NCBI GenBank assembly: GCA_031277855.1 | Contig: JAITLO010000016.1 | Location: 1-49,959 of the forward strand | Source of the DNA: Acidovorax sp. | Lineage (GTDB): Bacteria; Pseudomonadota; Gammaproteobacteria; Burkholderiales; Burkholderiaceae_C | Reading direction: 5' to 3' | Length of the DNA stretch: 49,959 nucleotides | In this document: positions 44,656 to 49,959 of the stretch, one piece after another | How the letters are laid out: each line of letters begins with the position of its first letter | How positions within the stretch are numbered: the stretch's first letter is position 1 | Notes under the pieces: generated by a model | What the model was told of the DNA's origin: nothing | Seen by the model: only the letters and a program-made list of their open reading frames with translations | The model's database searches: none | Translations under genes and position numbers: made by a program

Positions 44656-45078
44656 CTAAAGCGAGAGCAGCGAACGAATCTGCAAAAGTTCTTGCCGCAG
44701 CTGCGCCGGCGTGACCGTGCTGTCCTGGGCCGCAGGCAGCACAGCGGCCTCCAGCACAGGCAGTGGCAGAGCCCCGGCGCCAGGGATCTGGCCCGCATTC
44801 AGCTGTGATGGGTCAACAGATTCACCGGCGTGGGTGCGCAGTTGGTTGCGCGCGCCCTGGATGGTGAAGCCCTCGTCATACAGCAGGCTGCGGATACGGC
44901 GCACCATCAGCAGCTCATGGTGCTGGTAGTAGCGGCGGTTACCGCGGCGCTTCATGGGGCGCAGCTGTACAAATTCCTGCTCCCAATAGCGCAGCACATG
45001 GGGTTTGACATCACACAGCAGCGCCACTTCGCTGATGGTGAAATAGCGCTTGGCAGGAATCGGGGGAAGCAGAGCCAT
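44656..45078 (-). CDS. MerR-family regulator next to ihfA
   Basis: A 140-residue MerR-like protein. The N-terminal domain KRYFTISEVALLCDVKPHVLRYWEQEFVQLRPMKRRGNRRYYQHHELLMVRRIRSLLYDEGFTIQGARNQL is the helix-turn-helix plus wing of the CarA/YcgE-like subgroup; the C-terminal part is short and Leu/Gln-rich with no metal-binding cysteines. It follows ihfA by 99 bp, and the ihfA-merR-tRNA-Pro arrangement is recurrent in beta-proteobacteria. Target genes unknown. Start MALLPPIPAKRY is preferred over an upstream ATG at 45111. Confidence 0.92.
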   Translation of the reverse strand: MALLPPIPAKRYFTISEVALLCDVKPHVLRYWEQEFVQLRPMKRRGNRRYYQHHELLMVRRIRSLLYDEGFTIQGARNQLRTHAGESVDPSQLNAGQIPGAGALPLPVLEAAVLPAAQDSTVTPAQLRQELLQIRSLLSL

Positions 45079-45177
45079 AGACGGGTGCAAAAAAGGCGCA
45101 GGCCAAAACAAAACAAGCGCCCTAGCCTACCGCAGCTTGTGCGAAAGGACCAAGAGCGCTTGCAAAGAGCGGGTGCA

Positions 45178-45534
45178 TTACAGCGGCAATGGCGGTGTGC
45201 CGTCCTTGCCTTCTGCGCCCTGGATCTGCTCCTTGAGCTTGGTGCTGGCGTGGAAGGTGACCACGCGGCGCGCCTCGATAGGGATCAGCTCGCCAGTGCG
45301 CGGATTGCGCCCCGGACGCGGGGCCTTGGTGCGGATCTGGAAATTGCCAAAGCCGGAGAGCTTGACGTCATCGCCCTCCACCAGGTTGCGGGAAATCAGG
45401 TCGAAGAAAGCATCGACCATTTCCTTGGACTCGCGCTTGTTCAGCCCGATCTGATCGAACAACAGCTCGGCCAATTGCGCCTTGGTCAAGGCCGAGGAAG
45501 CGTCATCACCACTGTCTTCTGCAAATTCGATCAT
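45178..45534 (-). CDS. ihfA: Integration host factor, alpha subunit
   Basis: A 118-residue HU/IHF-family protein that bends DNA as a heterodimer with IHF-beta. The core [32 protein letters not shown] and the beta-arm [41 protein letters not shown] with the intercalating-loop Arg-Pro-Gly-Arg-Asn-Pro are typical. It has a 15-residue acidic N-terminal extension compared with E. coli (99 residues), supported by the ribosome site AGGAG 8 bp before the ATG. It lies 29 bp after pheT, as in E. coli. Confidence 0.97.
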   Translation of the reverse strand: MIEFAEDSGDDASSALTKAQLAELLFDQIGLNKRESKEMVDAFFDLISRNLVEGDDVKLSGFGNFQIRTKAPRPGRNPRTGELIPIEARRVVTFHASTKLKEQIQGAEGKDGTPPLPL

Positions 45535-45563
45535 CTCTCAAGCTCCTAGGAAGACCACGCGCA

Positions 45564-48017
45564 TCAACGCAGGCGCGCGGCCACACGCTCCACCAATGCA
45601 GCAATCGCCGCTTGCATGGCGGTGTCGATTTCGGTGTCGGTCAGCGAGGCATTGTCGCTGCCCAGCGTCAGGCGCACGGCCAGGCTTTTCTCGTCTTGCG
45701 CCAAGGCGCCAGCAGCGGCCTCTTCGCCGGCCTTGAGCTTCTTCGGACGGAACACATCAAACAGCACGGCCGAGCGCAAAATGCCGCCGGACACGCCTTG
45801 CTGAACCGTCTCCATCACCTGGGCGTGGGTCACGGCTTCCTTGACCACCACGGCAATGTCACGCTCCACAGCCTGGTGCTTGGCCACGGGGGCAAACACC
45901 GGCACCTGGCGAGCCAGCACGGCGTCCAGTTCGAGCTCAAACATCACGGGTGCCTGGGCCAGATCCCATTCCTGGCGCCACTTGGGGTGCAGCTCGCCGA
46001 CAAAGCCAATGGCCTTGCCATCCAGCAGCACGCGGGCGCAGCGGCCGGGGTGCATGGCGGGGTGCTCTGCAGCTTCAAACACGGGCTTGCGAGGGGCCAG
46101 CAGTGCCTCCACATCACCCTTGGCGTCGTAGAAGTCGACCTTGGCCTCTGCCCTGCCCCATTGCAGTTGGTCGGCCGGGCCGTAGGCCAGGCCTGCCACG
46201 CGCATGGGCTGGTCAAAGCCCTTGACGGTGGTGTCGGAGTCCTGCACGGACTCGTCCTTGAAGAACACGCGGCCCAGCTCAAACACGCGCACGCGCTGGG
46301 CCTTGCGGTCCACGTTGAACTTCAGCACCTGCAGCAGCGAGCCCAACAGCGAAGAGCGCATCACGCTCAAATGGCTGGCAATGGGGTTGAGCAGCTTGAT
46401 GGCGTTGGTATTACCTGCCAGCTCCTGCTCCCACTTTTCTTCAACAAAGCTGAAGTTGATGGTTTCCTGGTAGCCCAGGGCTGCCAGCTCGCGGCGCACC
46501 GCGAACGGGCTGCGCTGGTTCTCGGCGCGCAGCTTGGGCGCGATGGGGGCCAGTGGCTTGGTGGTGGGCAGGTTGTCGTAGCCAACCATGCGGGCCACTT
46601 CTTCGATCAGGTCTTCTTCCAGATTGATGTCGAAGCGGAAGCTGGGCGCGGTCACGCTGATCACGCCTTCAGCAGCCACGGCGGCGGGCAGGCCCAGGCC
46701 GTTCAAGGCATCCAGGCATTGCTGCTGCGTCACAGCCATGCCAATCACCTTGGCGGCACGCGCCACGCGCAGTTGCACGGTCTTGGCAGCGGGCATATTG
46801 GGCTGCTGGTCGTCCATGGCGCCGACTTGCGTCTCGGGCGTGCCGCAGATCTCCAGCACCAACTGGGTGATGCGCTCGATATGCTCCACGGTGAATGCGG
46901 GGTCCACACCGCGCTCAAAGCGGTGACCGGCATCGGTGGCGAAGTTGAAGTGGCGCGAGCGGCCGGCCACGGCCTTGGGGAACCAGAATGCGGCTTCGAT
47001 GTAGATGTTGCGGGTATCGTCAGACACGGCCGTGGCGTCGCCGCCCATGATGCCGGCCAGGGACTCGATCTGCTGGTCGTCGGCAATCACGCCCACCTTG
47101 GGACTGGCGTCGATCTGGATGGTGTTGCCATTGAGCAGCTTGAGCGTTTCGCCCTCTTTGCCCCAGCGCACGTTCAGGCCGCCATGGATCTTGTCCAGGT
47201 CAAAGATATGGCTGGGGCGGCCCAGCTCGAACATCACGTAGTTGGAGATGTCCACCAGGGGCGAGACGCCACGCTGGCCGCAGCGGGCCAGGCGGTCCAG
47301 CATCCACTGAGGGGTCTTCACTTGCGTGTTGACGTTGCGCACGATGCGACCGGAGAAGCGGCCGCACAGGTCGGTGGCTGCTATCGTGACGGGCAGCTTG
47401 TCTTGGGTGGCCACGGCAGCGATCGGGAAGGACAAGGCCTTGAGCGGCGTACCCGTCAGGGCCGACAGCTCGCGTGCCACGCCGTAGACCGACAGGCAGT
47501 GCGCCAGATTGGGCGTGAGCTTGAGGGTGAACAGCGTGTCGTCCAGATTCAGGTACTCGCGCACGTTCTGGCCCAGGGGCGCATCCAGCGGCAGCTCTAG
47601 CAGGCCGCCATGGTCATCGGCAATGCCCAGCTCCTTGGCCGAGCACAGCATGCCAAAGCTTTGCACGCCGCGCAGCTTGCCGATCTTGATCTTGAAGGGC
47701 TTGCCGTCTTCGCCCGGGGGCAGCTCGGCCCCCACTGTGGCGCAGGGAATGCGTATGCCCACGCGCGCATTCGGCGCACCGCAGACGATGTTCAACAACT
47801 CGGGGCCGCCGACGTCGACCTGGCACACGCGCAGGCGATCGGCGTCGGGGTGTTGCACGGCTTCCTTGATTTCACCGACCACGATGCCGGTGAAGGGAGG
47901 AGCCACGGGGTCAAGCTCTTCAACTTCCAGACCCGCCATGGTCAGGGTGTCGGCCAGCTCTTGGGTGGTCAGCTTGGGGTTGCAGTACTCGCGCAACCAG
48001 GATTCGGGGAATTGCAT
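45564..48017 (-). CDS. pheT: Phenylalanyl-tRNA synthetase, beta subunit
   Basis: An 817-residue class II synthetase beta subunit of the (alpha-beta)2 enzyme charging tRNA-Phe. The N-terminal EMAP-type tRNA-binding domain contains VVGEIKEAVQHPDADRLRVCQVDVG; then come the B3/B4 editing region, B5 and the pseudo-catalytic B6-B7 domain, and a C-terminal FDX-ACB anticodon-binding domain (PVFAPVAKHQAVERDIAVVVKEAV...). Length agrees with E. coli PheT (795). It follows pheS after a 165-bp gap, larger than in many operons, with a perfect hairpin at 48040-48070. Confidence 0.98.
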   Translation of the reverse strand: MQFPESWLREYCNPKLTTQELADTLTMAGLEVEELDPVAPPFTGIVVGEIKEAVQHPDADRLRVCQVDVGGPELLNIVCGAPNARVGIRIPCATVGAELPPGEDGKPFKIKIGKLRGVQSFGMLCSAKELGIADDHGGLLELPLDAPLGQNVREYLNLDDTLFTLKLTPNLAHCLSVYGVARELSALTGTPLKALSFPIAAVATQDKLPVTIAATDLCGRFSGRIVRNVNTQVKTPQWMLDRLARCGQRGVSPLVDISNYVMFELGRPSHIFDLDKIHGGLNVRWGKEGETLKLLNGNTIQIDASPKVGVIADDQQIESLAGIMGGDATAVSDDTRNIYIEAAFWFPKAVAGRSRHFNFATDAGHRFERGVDPAFTVEHIERITQLVLEICGTPETQVGAMDDQQPNMPAAKTVQLRVARAAKVIGMAVTQQQCLDALNGLGLPAAVAAEGVISVTAPSFRFDINLEEDLIEEVARMVGYDNLPTTKPLAPIAPKLRAENQRSPFAVRRELAALGYQETINFSFVEEKWEQELAGNTNAIKLLNPIASHLSVMRSSLLGSLLQVLKFNVDRKAQRVRVFELGRVFFKDESVQDSDTTVKGFDQPMRVAGLAYGPADQLQWGRAEAKVDFYDAKGDVEALLAPRKPVFEAAEHPAMHPGRCARVLLDGKAIGFVGELHPKWRQEWDLAQAPVMFELELDAVLARQVPVFAPVAKHQAVERDIAVVVKEAVTHAQVMETVQQGVSGGILRSAVLFDVFRPKKLKAGEEAAAGALAQDEKSLAVRLTLGSDNASLTDTEIDTAMQAAIAALVERVAARLR

Positions 48018-48039
48018 AGTCAGACTCTTTGGCGTTCAA

Positions 48040-48070
48040 GCCGGTTGCACCTTGCAGGTCTGCAACCGGC
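48040..48070. other. Perfect 10-bp hairpin in the pheS-pheT gap
   Basis: GCCGGTTGCA (48040-48049) and TGCAACCGGC (48061-48070) enclose an 11-nt loop. No T-run follows on the minus strand, so it is more likely a stability or processing element in the polycistronic mRNA than a terminator. Confidence 0.55.
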
Positions 48071-48182
48071 CGGGCATGCGGTATTCAATAAAAGGAGCAT
48101 TCATCGCTTTTGCTGCATGCATTTCAGTGTGAAATCCATCTGAAATACTTGGTGCATCAGCGCAGGATGCTCATTTTTTCCA

Positions 48183-49235
48183 TTACTGGAATTGCGACAG
48201 GAAACGGATGTCGCCGTCGAAGAACAGGCGCAAATCGTTCACGCCATAACGCAGCATGGTGAGGCGGTCCTGGCCCATGCCAAAGGCAAAGCCTATGTAT
48301 TTCTCGGGGTCCAGACCCATGTTGCGCACCACGTTGGGGTGCACCTGGCCGGCACCGGAAATCTCCAGCCACTTGCCAGCCAGCGGGCCGCTTTGGAACT
48401 GGATGTCGATCTCGGCCGAGGGTTCGGTGAACGGGAAGAAGCTGGGGCGGAAGCGCAGCACCAGGTCATCCTGCTCGAAGAAGGTCTTGCAGAAGTCGGA
48501 GAAGACCACCTTCAAGTCCTTGAAGCTGATGTTCTCGCCAATCCACAGGCCTTCGCACTGGTGGAACATGGGCGAGTGGGTGGCGTCCGAGTCCACACGG
48601 TAGGTGCGGCCCGGGGCAATCACGCGGATCTCGGGCATGGACTGACCGGCATCGAGCTGATTGCGGTATTTCTTCACATGCTGCACGGCGTGGCGCACCT
48701 GCATGGGGCTGGTGTGCGTGCGCAGCAGATTGGGCGCGGTTGCGGTGCCGCCTTCTACATAGAAGGTGTCGTGCATGGAACGCGCGGGGTGGTCTTCCGG
48801 CGTGTTCAGTGCCGTGAAGTTGAACCAGTCGGACTCGATCTCGGGGCCCTGGGCCACATCAAAACCCATGGAGCCAAAAATGCCCTCGATGCGCTCCAGC
48901 GTCAGCGACACGGGGTGCAAACCACCGGCACCGCGGCGGCGGCCGGGCAGGCTCACATCCAGCACTTCGGCCTTCAGATGGGCTTCGAGCTCGGCGTCGG
49001 CCAGGGCTTTGCGGCGGGCAGTCAGGGCAGCCTCAATGGCCTGCTTGGCCACGTTGATGGCGGCGCCGCGCGACTTCTTCTCTTCGACGGAAAGCTGGGC
49101 CATGCCCTTCATGAGCTCGGTCATCTTGCCCGATTTGCCCAGAAACTGCGCCTTGGCGTTTTCCAGATCGGCAGGGGTGGCGGCCTGCGCAAACAGCTGC
49201 TGCGCGCTCTCGACCAGAGAATCCAACTCGTTCAT
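48183..49235 (-). CDS. pheS: Phenylalanyl-tRNA synthetase, alpha subunit
   Basis: A 350-residue catalytic alpha subunit. The N-terminal coiled coil (about 1-90) is followed by the class II core: motif 1 region [38 protein letters not shown], motif 2 with [38 protein letters not shown] and motif 3 [26 protein letters not shown]. Length exceeds E. coli PheS (327) through a slightly longer N-terminus. It is preceded by a strong terminator structure downstream of rplT, so it must have its own promoter or be controlled by attenuation. Confidence 0.98.
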   Translation of the reverse strand: MNELDSLVESAQQLFAQAATPADLENAKAQFLGKSGKMTELMKGMAQLSVEEKKSRGAAINVAKQAIEAALTARRKALADAELEAHLKAEVLDVSLPGRRRGAGGLHPVSLTLERIEGIFGSMGFDVAQGPEIESDWFNFTALNTPEDHPARSMHDTFYVEGGTATAPNLLRTHTSPMQVRHAVQHVKKYRNQLDAGQSMPEIRVIAPGRTYRVDSDATHSPMFHQCEGLWIGENISFKDLKVVFSDFCKTFFEQDDLVLRFRPSFFPFTEPSAEIDIQFQSGPLAGKWLEISGAGQVHPNVVRNMGLDPEKYIGFAFGMGQDRLTMLRYGVNDLRLFFDGDIRFLSQFQ

Positions 49236-49302
49236 ATCGACTCTTTATCGATTTCAATACCTGGTGCTTGGGGCCTGCATGGCAGCAAAAACACCCGGTG
49301 AT

Positions 49303-49343
49303 AAAAAAACAAGGGCTAGTGCCTTTTCAAGCCCTAGCCCTTG
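49303..49343 (-). terminator. Terminator/attenuator between rplT and pheS
   Basis: CAAGGGCTAG (49310-49319) and CTAGCCCTTG (49334-49343) form a perfect 10-bp stem with a 14-nt loop, followed on the minus strand by seven T (49303-49309). It lies 51 bp after rplT. No Phe-rich leader peptide was found in the short upstream stretch, so pheM-type attenuation is not supported. Confidence 0.88.
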
Positions 49344-49393
49344 CTGATAGTGCGTCAGCAGCTACTACATCTGCAGCAACTACTGATCGTGAA

Positions 49394-49753
49394 TCAAGCA
49401 GCCAGCTTGGCCTTGACTTGTTCCACGATGCTGCCAAAGGCAGCCTTGTCGTGCACCGCGATATCGGCCAGCATCTTGCGGTCGATTTCGATGGCAGCCT
49501 TCTTCAGGCCATTGGCGAATTGGCTGTAGGTCAGACCCAGTTCGCGAGCAGCGGCGTTGATACGGGCGATCCACAGTTGGCGGAACACGCGCTTCTTGTT
49601 ACGACGGTCACGGTAGGCGTATTGGCCTGCCTTCATCACCGCCTGCTTGGCGACGCGGAAGACATTGCCGCGACGACCGCGGAAACCCTTGGCAAGGGTC
49701 AGAACTTTTTTATGACGGGCACGAGCCGTGACACCACGTTTGACGCGAGGCAT
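49394..49753 (-). CDS. rplT: 50S ribosomal protein L20
   Basis: A 119-residue ribosomal protein, beginning [68 protein letters not shown]. It binds 23S rRNA early in 50S assembly and can repress its own operon in other bacteria. Ribosome site AAGGAG lies 7 bp upstream. It follows rpmI by 26 bp, the usual infC-rpmI-rplT order read from the right. Confidence 0.99.
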   Translation of the reverse strand: MPRVKRGVTARARHKKVLTLAKGFRGRRGNVFRVAKQAVMKAGQYAYRDRRNKKRVFRQLWIARINAAARELGLTYSQFANGLKKAAIEIDRKMLADIAVHDKAAFGSIVEQVKAKLAA

Positions 49754-49779
49754 GTATTTTCTCCTTGTTCGTCAGTGAA

Positions 49780-49959
49780 TTACAGACCAGCGCCAGGCAA
49801 CATCTTTGCGATGGAGCCCATATCGCCTTCATGCACGCTAACAATGCCACGCAGGTGACGCTTGTTCTTCGTGGTCTTCTTGGTCAAGATGTGACGCTTG
49901 AAGGCTTGACCGCGCTTGACGGTACCACCGGGACGAACGCGAAAACGCTTCTTCGCGCT
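49780..49959 (-). CDS. rpmI: 50S ribosomal protein L35 (5' end cut by window edge)
   Basis: The last 59 residues of L35 ([19 protein letters not shown]..., ending KMLPGAGL). About eight N-terminal residues (normally MPKMKTKS) lie beyond the right edge. Upstream, infC and thrS would be expected. The stop is TAA at 49780-49782. Confidence 0.97.
   Translation of the reverse strand, partial: SAKKRFRVRPGGTVKRGQAFKRHILTKKTTKNKRHLRGIVSVHEGDMGSIAKMLPGAGL

Noticed and set aside
45612..47600. Long open frame on the plus strand opposite pheT, and similar long antisense frames elsewhere
   Set aside because: High-GC shadows of real genes, rich in His, Gly, Gln and Ala, without family features.
48040..48070. 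Terminator between pheS and pheT
   Set aside because: The hairpin is perfect but has no T-run on the transcribed strand, and pheT needs read-through from pheS.
49344..49393. pheM-like leader peptide upstream of pheS
   Set aside because: No open frame with consecutive Phe codons was found between rplT and the terminator.

Overview
The window is a chromosomal segment of a high-GC beta-proteobacterium, most likely a Comamonas or close relative (Comamonadaceae, Burkholderiales). The grounds are the Bug/TctC receptor, the pheS-pheT-ihfA-merR-tRNA-Pro block in the order usual for Burkholderiales, the Entner-Doudoroff gluconate cluster, and short intergenic repeats that look familiar from Comamonadaceae. 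No database search was possible, so the genus is an inference.

Region 1 (1-16.1 kb) is acyl-CoA metabolism. A minus-strand unit encodes a class III CoA-transferase, a Bug receptor and an HMG-CoA-lyase-type enzyme; together they could bind, activate and cleave a branched organic acid. Next is a divergon: a PccR/ScfR-type regulator faces scpA-meaB-pccB-(cytidine-deaminase-like gene)-pccA, which converts propionyl-CoA to succinyl-CoA. The shared promoter carries a cluster of TTTGCAAA-like sites. A VOC protein 3 kb downstream has C-terminal signatures of methylmalonyl-CoA epimerase, the one step missing from the operon. Between them lie a YdcF-like membrane protein and an AT-richer coiled-coil/TPR-like protein with 47-residue repeats.

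Region 2 (16.2-25.7 kb) has a chemoreceptor, then a gluconate cluster: a LacI-type repressor diverges from gntK, TRAP transporter genes (small permease, large permease, receptor), edd and eda. Two identical 15-bp operator-like sites stand 138 bp apart in the divergent promoter.

Region 3 (25.8-42.3 kb) is accessory. It holds a tyrosine recombinase divergent from a KfrA-like DNA-binding coiled-coil protein, with an AT-rich, dyad-rich promoter between them; an SQR-like flavoprotein with a DUF1641 protein and a TetR regulator; a 1009-residue autotransporter; an unrecognised 496-residue protein; and a 1692-residue surface protein. The last has two successive signal peptides, seven Ig-like (He_PIG) repeats and a C-terminal beta-barrel, and base use changes abruptly inside it. 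A decayed gene and a GNAT acetyltransferase follow.

Region 4 (42.3-50 kb) returns to core genome: a LysR regulator facing a bile-acid:sodium-symporter-family transporter, tRNA-Pro(GGG), a MerR regulator, ihfA, pheT, pheS, rplT and the truncated rpmI at the edge. A strong terminator separates rplT from pheS.

No CRISPR array, rRNA gene, complete insertion sequence or prophage was seen. The parts most worth following are the mosaic giant surface protein, the recombinase/KfrA divergon and the propionyl-CoA regulon.
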